Of a stretch of DNA of 64,000 nt, positions 27,436-37,985 are shown piece by piece. A program made the translations under genes and the position numbers. Every line of letters starts with the position of its first letter. Position 1 is the first letter of the stretch. The notes beneath the pieces are model-generated. The model worked only from the letters and a program-made list of their open reading frames with translations. It had not been told where the DNA came from and made no database searches. Origin of the DNA: Achatina immaculata (Eukaryota > Mollusca > Gastropoda > Stylommatophora > Achatinidae); NCBI GenBank assembly GCA_009760885.1, contig CM019699.1, positions 43,964,768 to 44,028,767 of the forward strand, read 5' to 3'.

Positions 27436-27945
27436 AGTATCAAGATAAAACTATGTTTGCTGTGCCACACATTTGTAGATGTATCAAGATTAAACTGTGT
27501 GTTTGCTGTGCCACACATCTGTAGATGTATCAAGATTAAACTGTGTGTTTGCTGTGCCACACATCTGTAGATGTATCAAGATTAAACAGTGTGTTTGCTG
27601 TGCCACACATCTGTAGATGTATCAAGATTAAACAGTGTGTTTGCTGTGCCACACATCTGTAGATGTATCAAGATTAAACTATGTGTTTGCTGTGCCACAC
27701 ATCTATAGATGTATCAAGATTAAACAGTGTGTTTGCTGTGCCACACATCTGTAGATGTATCAGGATTAAACAATGTGTTTGCTGTGCCACACATCTGTAG
27801 ATGTATCAAGATTAAACAATGTGTTTGCTGTGCCACACAGCTGTAGATGTATCAGGATTAAACAATGTGTTTGCTGTGCCACACGTCTGTAGATGTATCA
27901 AGATTAAACTATGTGTTTGCTGTGCCACACAGCTGTAAATCTATC
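27436..27945 (+). repeat. 46-bp minisatellite, ~11 copies
   Basis: Core gtttgctgtgccacacatct followed by gtagatgtatcaagattaaa. Related units appear again at 29690-29736 and 29988-30060, flanking a LINE insertion, so the array or its parent sequence once extended further. Confidence 0.96.
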
Positions 27946-27948
27946 TGT

Positions 27949-28036
27949 CCGTTGCCCTGCCGACCGTTGCCCTCCCGGCCGTTGCTCTGCCGGCCGTTGC
28001 CCTGCCGGCCGTTGCCCTGCCGGCCGTTGCCCTGCC
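27949..28036 (+). repeat. 15-bp GC-rich repeat, ~6 copies
   Basis: cgttgccctgccggc units with single-base variants. Confidence 0.93.
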
Positions 28037-28106
28037 ACAACCCCCTGCTCCGAGTGCTGATTATGAGCTGAGTTTTTTGTCTGTGCCATCTTGTTCATCC
28101 GTCCAG

Positions 28107-28109
<3 letters not shown>

Positions 28110-28144
<35 letters not shown>
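28110..28144 (+). repeat. (TC)n microsatellite
   Basis: Uninterrupted TC run abutting the LINE-derived sequence to its right. Confidence 0.97.
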
Positions 28145-28150
<6 letters not shown>

Positions 28151-29627
28151 CTACTTTTATCTCTTTTCTCTTCTAGCTTTCCTGTTGTCACAACGTATTC
28201 TAGCTTTCATGTTGTCACAACGTATTCTAGCTTTCCTGTTGTCACAATGTATTCTAGCTTTCATGTTGTCACAACGTATTCTAGCTTTCCTGTTGTCACA
28301 ATGTATTCTAGCTTTCATGTTGTCACAACGTATTCTAGCTTTCCTGTTGTCACAACGTATTCTAGCTTTCATGTTGTCACAATGTATTCTAGCTTTCATG
28401 TTGTCACAACGTATTCTAGCTTTCCTGTTGTCACAATGTATTCTAGCTTTCCTGTTGTCACAATGTATTCTAGCTTTCCTGTTGTCACAATGTATTCTAG
28501 CTTTCCTGTTGTCACAATGTATTCTAGCTTTCCTGTTGTCACAACGTATTCTAGCTTTCATGTTGTCACAACGTATTCTAGCTTTCCTGTTGTCACAGTG
28601 TATTCTAGCTTTCCTGTTGTCACAGTGTATTCTAGCTTTCCTGTTGTCACAATGTATTCTAGCTTTCCTGTTGTCACAATGTATTCTAGCTTTCCTGTTG
28701 TCACAATGTATTCTAGCTTTCCTGTTGTCACAATGTATTCTAGCTTTCCTGTTGTCACAATGTATTCTAGCTTTCATGTTGTCACAATGTATTCTAGCTT
28801 TCCTGTTGTCACAACGTATTCTAGCTTTCATGTTGTCACAACGTATTCTAGCTTTCCTGTTGTCACAACGTATTCTAGCTTTCCTGTTGTCACAATGTAT
28901 TCTAGCTTTCCTGTTGTCACAATGTATTCTAGCTTTCCTGTTGTCACAATGTATTCTAGCTTTCATGTTGTCACAATGTATTCTAGCTTTCCTGTTGTCA
29001 CAATGTATTCTAGCTTTCCTGTTGTCACAATGTATTCTAGCTTTCCTGTTGTCACAATGTATTCTAGCTTTCATGTTGTCACAACGTATTCTAGCTTTCC
29101 TGTTGTCACAACGTATTCTAGCTTTCCTGTTGTCACAATGTATTCTAGCTTTCATGTTGTCACAATGTATTCTAGCTTTCCTGTTGTCACAACGTATTCT
29201 AGCTTTCCTGTTGTCACAACGTATTCTAGCTTTCCTGTTGTCACAATGTATTCTAGCTTTCCTGTTGTCACAATGTATTCTAGCTTTCCTGTTGTCACAA
29301 CGTATTCTAGCTTTCCTGTTGTCACAATGTATTCTAGCTTTCCTGTTGTCACAATGTATTCTACCCTGCTTCGCCATAGGACGTGTCCTTAGAATCTGAA
29401 TTGTCTTTTTCTGATTGTTGTTACTGTTTGTCTCGTCTCTCCGCCTCTCTCAGAACCTCTTCGTTTGGTTTCTTTGCTGTCTCTGGTATTCTCAGCATTC
29501 TTTTAAAGAGCGACATTTCAGTGGCTTCCAGGTGGCCTTGTACTTCATTAGTGACTGACCATGCCACGCATCCGTAAAATAAAATTGTCCCGGTGTAGCA
29601 CTGGAGTACTCTTTTCGTCACTCCCAA
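28145..29627 (-). pseudogene. LINE ORF2 C-terminus interrupted by a minisatellite made from it
   Basis: Read from 29627 leftward on the - strand: VTKRVLQCYTGTILFYGCVA, EMSLFKRMLRIPETAKKPNE, EVLREAE, then near 29360-29425 (shifted frame) LLTTIRKRQFRF, stop, GHVLWRSRVEY, then IVTTGKLE repeated through 28175-29365, and finally VTTGKLEEKRDKSRHTE. In related LINEs this region runs GHVMRR..LEHLVTTGKIEGKR.RGRQRE, so the parent sequence is present on both sides of the array. The right-hand end of this fragment is part of the 1,367-bp duplication. Confidence 0.85.
28175..29365 (-). repeat. 27-bp minisatellite, ~44 units, made of LINE codons
   Basis: Core tagctttcctgttgtcacaa. Units differ at two sites (cctg/catg, aatg/aacg/agtg). 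On the - strand each unit reads LEYIVTTGK, nine codons of the surrounding LINE frame. Because 27 is a multiple of three, 406-440 codon frames stay open on both strands; these are not genes. Confidence 0.97.
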
Positions 29628-29736
29628 TGACGGTGATTTATTACACTCTTCATTTTCTGAAACATTATTTTGGCTTGCAATATTCTACTTGAGATTTGTC
29701 AAGATAAAACTACTTGTTTGCTGTACCACACAGCTG

Positions 29737-29987
29737 CATTCTTCTTCTTCTGCGTTCGAGGTTATTGGTCACACCAGATCGTAATCTCTATTTACACGAC
29801 AAAGCTCGCGGTTTCTCTAGATCCTGACAGGAGCCCCCAAAGCTTTTGCCCCAAGCTTGTGTCCTCTGGCCATGTCTCACGCTTCAGGTCTGTATGGTTT
29901 GGACACTCTTGAAGGATATGTTCTGGAGTCTGGACTCCACTGCCACATGGACACTCGTCTGTGTGAGACATTTTGACATATCTATAT
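29737..29987 (-). mobile_element. 5'-truncated LINE insertion, GAA-tailed family, - strand
   Basis: On the - strand it encodes the end of an ORF2: MSHTDECPCGSGVQTPEHIL, QECPNHTDLKRETWPEDTSL, GQKLWGLLSGSRETASFVV, stop. This is the Cys/His C-terminal region after RNase H. The 3' end on that strand is gaacgcagaagaagaag. ccacacagctg at 29726-29736 and ccacacagatg at 29988-29998 form a near-perfect 11-bp target-site duplication inside the 46-bp-type repeat. It is present again at 31104-31354 in the duplicated copy. Confidence 0.85.
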
Positions 29988-30428
29988 CCACACAGATGTA
30001 GATTTATCAAGATAAAACTACTTGTTTGCTGCACCACACAGCTGTAGATTTATCAAGATAAAAAAAAAAGCTGAGCACTGGAGAAGATCAGGAGAAGATT
30101 GGAGAGTGGCTGGTATTTGACAAGAGAACAGGAAAGTGAGAATCAATATGATATTCCATGTTTTATATTCGTCAATAGACCTTGAGGTTCAAAGAAATCG
30201 CCTCATGGTGAACAAATGCGATACCGAGTTTTGGGAGATCGATTCCCCAAAAACTAATCTTGTGTTTAGCGAGGACTCCAGGAGTTCGATGTGGAGGAAT
30301 CTCCTCGCCCGCCTGACACATTGGTATCGTTTTTTTTTTCTGGTTTCTAATTCGATTTCAAACTGTGAGGAAGTTGTACATAGTTTTCTTTTTTTTTTTC
30401 TTTCTCTGACCTTCTACCCAGGGACATA

Positions 30429-30484
30429 TGACGTCACTCTCAGACGTCACTTCATTTGTTTCCTGCACGCGTTGCCTTGGTAAC
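30429..30484 (+). promoter_or_regulatory. Candidate CRE plus RFX X-box cluster, copy 1
   Basis: A perfect palindromic CRE, tgacgtca (30429-30436), is followed by a second half-match agacgtca (30442-30449) and by gttgccttggtaac (30471-30484), a strong match to the RFX-factor X-box (GTNRCC..RGYAAC). CREB and RFX sites together are typical of active promoters or enhancers. A function here is inference. The surrounding 30060-30670 has no recognised gene. Confidence 0.5.
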
Positions 30485-30809
30485 AGAGTTAGAGCGATTT
30501 TATTTGAGGGGGTAGATATGTATAGGGGTTAAAGGAGGGAGAGTTAAAATGAGGTGTTTTTTGGCTTTGTCTGATGTACACGTCTTCTCTTCTTACATCT
30601 ACATACCCCTGGCCGTTTTTCAGTGTCACATATTGTGGAGAACTTTACTTTCAATCCAAATTTTCCACAAAGCCGACCACAGTATTTTCTTGTATCTGTA
30701 ACTGTCAGGGTGTTTTCTTGTATCTCTGCCTGTCAGGTGTTTTCTTGTATCTCTGCCTGTCAGGTGTTTTCTTGTATCTGTGACTGTCAGGGTGTTTTCT
30801 TGTATCTCT

Positions 30810-32176
30810 GCCTCTCTCAGAACCTCTTCGTTTGGTTTCTTTGCTGTCTCTGGTATTCTCAGCATTCTTTTAAAGAGCGACATTTCAGTGGCTTCCAGGT
30901 GGCCTTGTACTTCATTAGTGACTGACCATGCCACGCATCCGTAAAATAAAATTGTCCCGGTGTAGCACTGGAGTACTCTTTTCGTCACTCCCAATGACGG
31001 TGATTTATTACACTCTTCATTTTCTGAAACATTATTTTGGCTTGCAATATTCTACTTGAGATTTGTCAAGATAAAACTACTTGTTTGCTGTACCACACAG
31101 CTGCATTCTTCTTCTTCTGCGTTCGAGGTTATTGGTCACACCAGATCGTAATCTCTATTTACACGACAAAGCTCGCGGTTTCTCTAGATCCTGACAGGAG
31201 CCCCCAAAGCTTTTGCCCCAAGCTTGTGTCCTCTGGCCATGTCTCACGCTTCAGGTCTGTATGGTTTGGACACTCTTGAAGGATATGTTCTGGAGTCTGG
31301 ACTCCACTGCCACATGGACACTCGTCTGTGTGAGACATTTTGACATATCTATATCCACACAGATGTAGATTTATCAAGATAAAACTACTTGTTTGCTGCA
31401 CCACACAGCTGTAGATTTATCAAGATAAAAAAAAAAGCTGAGCACTGGAGAAGATCAGGAGAAGATTGGAGAGTGGCTGGTATTTGACAAGAGAACAGGA
31501 AAGTGAGAATCAATATGATATTCCATGTTTTATATTCGTCAATAGACCTTGAGGTTCAAAGAAATCGCCTCATGGTGAACAAATGCGATACCGAGTTTTG
31601 GGAGATCGATTCCCCAAAAACTAATCTTGTGTTTAGCGAGGACTCCAGGAGTTCGATGTGGAGGAATCTCCTCGCCCGCCTGACACATTGGTATCGTTTT
31701 TTTTTTCTGGTTTCTAATTCGATTTCAAACTGTGAGGAAGTTGTACATAGTTTTCTTTTTTTTTTTCTTTCTCTGACCTTCTACCCAGGGACATATGACG
31801 TCACTCTCAGACGTCACTTCATTTGTTTCCTGCACGCGTTGCCTTGGTAACAGAGTTAGAGCGATTTTATTTGAGGGGGTAGATATGTATAGGGGTTAAA
31901 GGAGGGAGAGTTAAAATGAGGTGTTTTTTGGCTTTGTCTGATGTACACGTCTTCTCTTCTTACATCTACATACCCCTGGCCGTTTTTCAGTGTCACATAT
32001 TGTGGAGAACTTTACTTTCAATCCAAATTTTCCACAAAGCCGACCACAGTATTTTCTTGTATCTGTAACTGTCAGGGTGTTTTCTTGTATCTCTGCCTGT
32101 CAGGTGTTTTCTTGTATCTCTGCCTGTCAGGTGTTTTCTTGTATCTGTGACTGTCAGGGTGTTTTCTTGTATCTTT
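30810..32176 (+). repeat. 1,367-bp tandem segmental duplication, copy 2
   Basis: Second copy of 29443-30809. Encoded open frames are identical in both copies (for example those starting at 29670 and 31037). It runs into the large 28-bp array. Confidence 0.95.
31796..31851 (+). promoter_or_regulatory. Candidate CRE plus RFX X-box cluster, copy 2
   Basis: Same motifs as copy 1 in the duplicated block: tgacgtca at 31796-31803 and gttgccttggtaac at 31838-31851, both unchanged. Confidence 0.5.
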
Positions 32177-34070
32177 CCTGTCAGGGTATTTTCTTGTATC
32201 TTTGCCTGTCAGGGTGTTTTCTTGTATTTTTGCCTGTCAAGGTGTTTTCTTGTATCTGTGACTGTCAGGGTGTTTTCTTGTATCTGTATCTGTCAAGGTG
32301 TTTTCTTGTATCTCTGCCTGTCATGGTGTTTTCTTGTATCTCTGCCTGTCAGGGTGTTTTCTTGTATTTTTGCCTGTCAGGGTGTTTTCTTGTATCTGTG
32401 GCTGTCAGGGTGTTTTCTTGTATCTGTGGCTGTCATGGTGTTTTCTTGTACCTGTGGCCGTCAGGGTGTTTTCTTGTTTCTGTAAGTGTCAGGGTGTTTT
32501 CTTGTATCTATAAGTGTCAGGGTGTTTTCTTGTATCTGTAAGTGTCAGGGTGTTTTCTTGTATCTATAAGTGTCAGGGTGTTTTCTTGTATCTATAAGTG
32601 TCAGGGTGTTTTCTTGTATCTGTAAGTGTCAGGGTGTTTTCTTGTATCTGTAAGTGTCAGGGTGTTTTCTTGTATCTGTAAGTGTCAGGGTGTTTTCTTG
32701 TATCTGTAAGTGTCAGGGTGTTTTCTTGTATCTATAAGTGTCAGGGTGTTTTCTTGTATCTGTAAGTGTCATGGTGTTTTCTTGTATCTGTGACTGTCAT
32801 GGTGTTTTCTTGTATCTGTGACTGTCATGGTGTTTTCTTGTATCTGTGCCTGTCAGGTGTTTTCTTGTATCTCTGCCTGTCAGGTGTTTTCTTGTATCTG
32901 TGACTGTCAGGGTGTTTTCTTGTATCTTTCCTGTCAGGGTATTTTCTTGTATCTTTGCCTGTCAGGGTGTTTTCTTGTATTTTTGCCTGTCAAGGTGTTT
33001 TCTTGTATCTGTGACTGTCAGGGTGTTTTCTTGTATCTGTATCTGTCAAGGTGTTTTCTTGTATCTCTGCCTGTCATGGTGTTTTCTTGTATCTCTGCCT
33101 GTCAGGGTGTTTTCTTGTATTTTTGCCTGTCAGGGTGTTTTCTTGTATCTGTGGCTGTCAGGGTGTTTTCTTGTATCTGTGGCTGTCATGGTGTTTTCTT
33201 GTACCTGTGGCCGTCAGGGTGTTTTCTTGTTTCTGTAAGTGTCAGGGTGTTTTCTTGTATCTATAAGTGTCAGGGTGTTTTCTTGTATCTGTAAGTGTCA
33301 GGGTGTTTTCTTGTATCTATAAGTGTCAGGGTGTTTTCTTGTATCTATAAGTGTCAGGGTGTTTTCTTGTATCTGTAAGTGTCAGGGTGTTTTCTTGTAT
33401 CTGTAAGTGTCAGGGTGTTTTCTTGTATCTGTAAGTGTCAGGGTGTTTTCTTGTATCTGTAAGTGTCAGGGTGTTTTCTTGTATCTATAAGTGTCAGGGT
33501 GTTTTCTTGTATCTGTAAGTGTCATGGTGTTTTCTTGTATCTGTGACTGTCATGGTGTTTTCTTGTATCTGTGACTGTCATGGTGTTTTCTTGTATCTGT
33601 AAGTGTCAGGGTGTTTTCTTGTATCTGTAAGTGTCAGGGTGTTTTCTTGTATCTGTGACTGTCAAGGTGTTTTCTTGTATCTGTGACTATCAGGGTGTTT
33701 TCTTGTATCTGTGACTGTCAAGGTGTTTTCTTGTATCTGTGACTATCAGGGTGTTTTCTTGTATCTGTAAGTGTCAGGGTGTTTTCTTGTATCTGTAAGT
33801 GTCAGGGTGTTTTTTTGTATCTGTGACTGTCAAGGTGTTTTCTTGTATCTGTAAGTGTCAGGGTGTTTTCTTGTATCTGTTAGTGTCAGGGTGTTTTCTT
33901 GTATCTGTGACTGTCAGGGTGTTTTCTTGTATCTGTAAGTGTCAGGGTGTTTTCTTGTATCTGTGACTGTCAGGGTGTTTTCTTGTATCTGTGACTGTCA
34001 GGGTGTTTTCTTGTATCTGTGACTGTCAATGTGTTTTCTTGTATCTGTGACTGTCAAGGTGTTATTAGAT
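32050..34070 (+). repeat. 28-bp minisatellite, ~72 copies, with an internal 753-bp duplication
   Basis: Core agggtgttttcttgtatctg. A ~753-bp run of 27 units (about 32095-32847) is repeated unit by unit at about 32848-33600, including rare variants such as tatctttcctgtcagggtat and ttgtacctgtggccgtc. Open frames here are repeat-driven. Confidence 0.96.
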
Positions 34071-34284
34071 TGATCTTGTCTCGGACAGTCATCTTATATC
34101 GCGTTATCTTCCGTGTTCTCTAATCTTTGCTTTGTTGTCCTTGTCCTCAATGCTGTTATGATACTGTTTTCATTATATACCTGACTTTGTACTATATTTT
34201 CTTTCACCTGTCATTTTACAGAAAAGTGCCCAGCTGTGTATCATAAAAGTTTTTACCTATCCTCCTGTGTTCTTTTAAGGCTGG

Positions 34285-34535
34285 CTAGTAAAGAGGGTTA
34301 AACAGAGAAAACTTAAATATTTTGGACACATTAAACATCATGATAATTTAGAGAAGACTGTCTTGGGAGGGTAAATAATGGGAAAAAAGAAAGAGGGGAA
34401 GACCAAGGCTAAGATGGCTGCAGGACATTGATGATCTGCAAATGGATGCAGCAGCGGCAGGCCATCTTGCTTACAACCAAGAGGCCTACAGGAAAGCTGT
34501 TAGGGAGGCAAAGTTCCACAAAGGGACATGCAGAT
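34285..34535 (+). pseudogene. LINE ORF2 C-terminal fragment
   Basis: Reads RKLKYFGHIKHHDNLEKTVL, then (after a stop) KKKRGRPRLRWLQDIDDLQM, AYRKAVREAKFHKGTCR-like residues, and a stop. This matches the GHIKRH..LEK..EGK..RGRPRRRW..D tail of RTE-like LINEs. The 5' part is missing and one in-frame stop is present. Confidence 0.85.
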
Positions 34536-34904
34536 GACTGACTGAACCTGTGTTCTCAGTGTTGTTTTCCATTTTCAAGAGCCTTGTATTACATAGACAG
34601 CAGAGAAAATAAAATGAGTAGACTACATAGCACTGGAGACTGGTTTCAAATCTTAACGAAGGGACAGACTCTAAATGAATGCGTCAAGAGAAGACAAAAG
34701 TTGATAGTCACCGGACAATTCAAAGAGACGACAAGTAATGGGATATTGAGAGAAATATACCATCTGGAAAATCATAGTTTACTTATAGTATATGTTGGAT
34801 TCCACTAACTTGTGTTTATCTTCAGCATTATGGATGTCAAGTTGTTCTGCCACGATAAGCCGTGATTCCTGACATCTGTATCTGATCACCCAGTGTCTGC
34901 TGTG
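34536..34904. other. Unassigned intronic sequence
   Basis: A 74-codon + frame at 34584-34808 has no recognised domain. Confidence 0.4.
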
Positions 34905-36812
34905 TGAAGTAATTCTTGACTTTTATTGACTGTGTGAAGTAATTCTTGCCTTTATAAGTACTGAGGTCACAGGCTGTGTGAAGTAATTCTTGCCTATACT
35001 GAGGTCACTGGCTGTGTGAAGTAATTCTTGCCTTTATAAATACTGAGGTCACTGGCTGTGTGATGTAATTCTTGCCTTTATATGTACTGAGGTCACTGGC
35101 TGTGTGATGTAATTCTTGCCTTTATATGTACTGAGGTCACTGGCTGTGTGAAGTAATTCTTGACTTTTATTGGCTGTGTGAAGTAATTCTTGCCTTTATA
35201 AGTACTGAGGTCACTGGCTGTGTGAAGTAATTCTTGCCTTTACTGAGGTCACTGGCTGTGTGAAGTAATTCTTGCCTTTACTGAGGTCACTGGCTGTGTG
35301 AAGTAATTCTTGCCTTTACTGAGGTCACTGACTGTGTGTAGTAATTCTTGCCTTTACTGAGGTCACTGGCTGTGTGAAGTAATTCTTGCCTTTACTGAGG
35401 TCACTGGCTGTGTGTAGTAATTCTTGCCTTTACTGATGTCACTGGCTGTGTGAAGTAATCCTTGCCTTTACTGAGGTCACTGGCTGTGTGAAGTAATTCT
35501 TGCCTTTATAAGTACTGAGGTCACAGGCTGTGTGAAGTAATTCTTGCCTTTATAAATACTGAGGTCACTGACTGTGTGTAGTAATTCTTGCCTTTACTGA
35601 TGTCACTGGCTGTGTGAAGTAATTCTTGCCTTTATAAATACTGAGGTCACTGGCTGTGTGTAGTAATTCTTGCCTTTACTGATGTCACTGGCTGTGTGAA
35701 GTAATTCTTGCCTTTATAAATACTGAGGTCACTGGCTGTGTGTAGTAATTCTTGCCTTTACTGAGGTCACTGGCTGTGTGAAGTAATTCTTGCCTTTACT
35801 GAGGTCACTGGCTGTGTGTAGTAATTCTTGCCTTTACTGATGTCACTGGCTGTGTGAAGTAATCCTTGCCTTTACTGAGGTCACTGGCTGTGTGAAGTAA
35901 TTCTTGCCTTTACTGAGGTCACTGGCTGTGTGAAGTAATTCTTGCCTTTACTGATGTCACTGGCTGTGTGAAGTAATCCTTGCCTTTACTGAGGTCACTG
36001 GCTGTGTGAAGTAATTCTTGCCTTTATAAGTACTGAGGTCACAGGCTGTGTGAAGTAATTCTTGCCTTTATAAATACTGAGGTCACTGACTGTGTGTAGT
36101 AATTCTTGCCTTTACTGATGTCACTGGCTGTGTGAAGTAATTCTTGCCTTTATAAATACTGAGGTCACTGGCTGTGTGTAGTAATTCTTGCCTTTACTGA
36201 TGTCACTGGCTGTGTGAAGTAATTCTTGCCTTTATAAATACTGAGGTCACTGGCTGTGTGTAGTAATTCTTGCCTTTACTGAGGTCACTGGCTGTGTGAA
36301 GTAATTCTTGCCTTTACTGAGGTCACTGGCTGTGTGTAGTAATTCTTGCCTTTACTGATGTCACTGGCTGTGTGAAGTAATCCTTGCCTTTACTGATGTC
36401 ACTGGCTGTGTGAAGTAATTCTTGCCTTATAAATACTGAGGTCACTGGCTGTGTGTAGTAATTCTTGCCTTTACTGAGGTCACTGGCTGTGTGAAGTAAT
36501 TCTTGCCTTTATAAATACTGAGGTCACAGGCTGTTTGAAGTAATTCTTGGCTTTACTGAGGTCACTGGCTGTGTGAAGTAATTCTTGGCTTTTATATGTA
36601 CTGAGGTCACTGGCTGTGTGATGTAATTCTTGCCTTTACTGATGTCACTGGCTGTGTGAAGTAATCCTTGCCTTTACTGAGGTCACTGGCTGTGTGAAGT
36701 AATTCTTGCCTTTATAAGTACTGAGGTCACAGGCTGTGTGAAGTAATTCTTGCCTTTATAAATACTGAGGTCACTGACTGTGTGTAGTAATTCTTGCCTT
36801 TACTGATGTCAT
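34905..36812 (+). repeat. 39/47-bp minisatellite, ~45 copies, with multi-unit blocks
   Basis: Core ctggctgtgtgaagtaattc. Units are either ~39 bp (cctttactgagg) or ~47 bp (cctttataaatactgagg). A four-unit block starting tgatgtcactggctg with aatccttgcc appears three times, near 35433, 35955 and 36640, in the same internal order. Confidence 0.96.
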
Positions 36813-37710
36813 CTAAATGCAGACAAAGTTTTAAACGCTGTGGATAGAAGTCATTGCAAAGAGGCAGGCAGGGACAGAATGAAAAGAAAATGATATCCTC
36901 TACAAGAAAAAGAAAGCGGATAATTTATTTTCACAGCCAAGATAAATGCGGAAATGATTCCAACATAAATAAATGACACATGGTGGTGTATATCCACCTC
37001 CCCGACACAAACACCCACAGCTTTCTAGATTTCTTTCTCACACCTGTCCTCATTTATTTTTTCCTCTTGTTATCACTTTATCTTGGCAGCAATTCCATGG
37101 GCTGAACTTAGCCAGTTTAACTTTAAAGCCAACTTGGTTGGAGAGTGCCACCATCCAGATTCTAAAACTTTGATTTATATCACAATGTTAATCTCTCCAG
37201 CAGCACTGGCAACAGACTCATCACTTAATGTAAAGATTAACACAGCACAGACAAGTCTCCGTGTTCTGCTCCAACACTGGCCATGTTTTGGGATGCTTCA
37301 GCATGGAGGTTGTAAGAAATAAACTACCATGTAAGTGTGGGGAGTTCAAAGTGCAGTCAGGGTCAAGGCAACACTATTCCAGGTCGTTGTACACAACAGG
37401 TTGCCCCTGACCAGTACCATAAGGATAGTCAGATTGAACAACTTGAGTCAGGTCCAAGATCAGCTGCAACACATCACATGACCAGAGCATCAGAGATCTT
37501 CCAGAAGCCAAGGTTTTTGTCACTTGGAACAAGAAAGTGTTTAGGAGCTGCCATGTTAAGTGCGAATCAGTGCATGGAAGTTGAGTGCATGAACTAATTT
37601 CTGTGAAGCTGTGCCATGATTTGTTGCATTATTTTCTATGTCAAATAGGTGCAGAATGTTAAATATGTTGCTGTTCAGCATCTGCAATCATGGGCAATGG
37701 ATAGGAACAT
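36813..37710. other. Unassigned intronic sequence
   Basis: Three modest + frames at 36973-37597 have no recognised domain. The stretch looks single-copy. Confidence 0.4.
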
Positions 37711-37985
37711 CATTTACTATAATATAAACATTATAGGTAACAATATAAATATCATGTACACGAATATAGACATCTTTCACAATAATATAAACAGTGTAGG
37801 TAATAATATAAATATTATGTACAAGAATATAGACATCTTTCACAATAATATAAACATTGTAGGTAATAATATAAATATCATGTACAAGAATATAAACAAC
37901 ATTCATAATAATATAAACATTGTCTACAGTTACATAAACATCATGTAAAATTATATAAACGTCATGTACAGTGATATAAACATGT
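37711..37985 (+). repeat. AT-rich 63-bp minisatellite built of 21-bp subunits
   Basis: Three related 21-bp subunits sharing atataaac/atatcatgtaca make a 63-bp unit repeated about four times. Frames read NINI-type repeats on both strands. Confidence 0.9.

Larger units (their letters stand above)
29443..30809 (+). repeat. 1,367-bp tandem segmental duplication, copy 1
   Basis: Every open frame and motif in 29443-30809 reappears 1,367 bp further on with no difference that I noticed. The block holds the end of a LINE fragment (- strand), a second LINE insertion (29737-29987), an unassigned stretch with a CRE and an X-box, and the first few units of a 28-bp minisatellite. The junction at 30809/30810 joins minisatellite sequence (tgtatctctg) to cctctctcag, with short homology to the original tctccgcctctct. 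Confidence 0.95.

Noticed and set aside
28077..29399. Three overlapping open frames of 406-440 codons
   Set aside because: They are produced by a 27-bp tandem unit without stops in several frames on both strands. They contain no domain and are explained by the LINE-derived minisatellite.
30136..30483. 115-codon open frame, identical at 31503-31850
   Set aside because: The identity comes from the 1,367-bp DNA duplication, not selection. The frame contains homopolymer runs (poly-F) and no domain.
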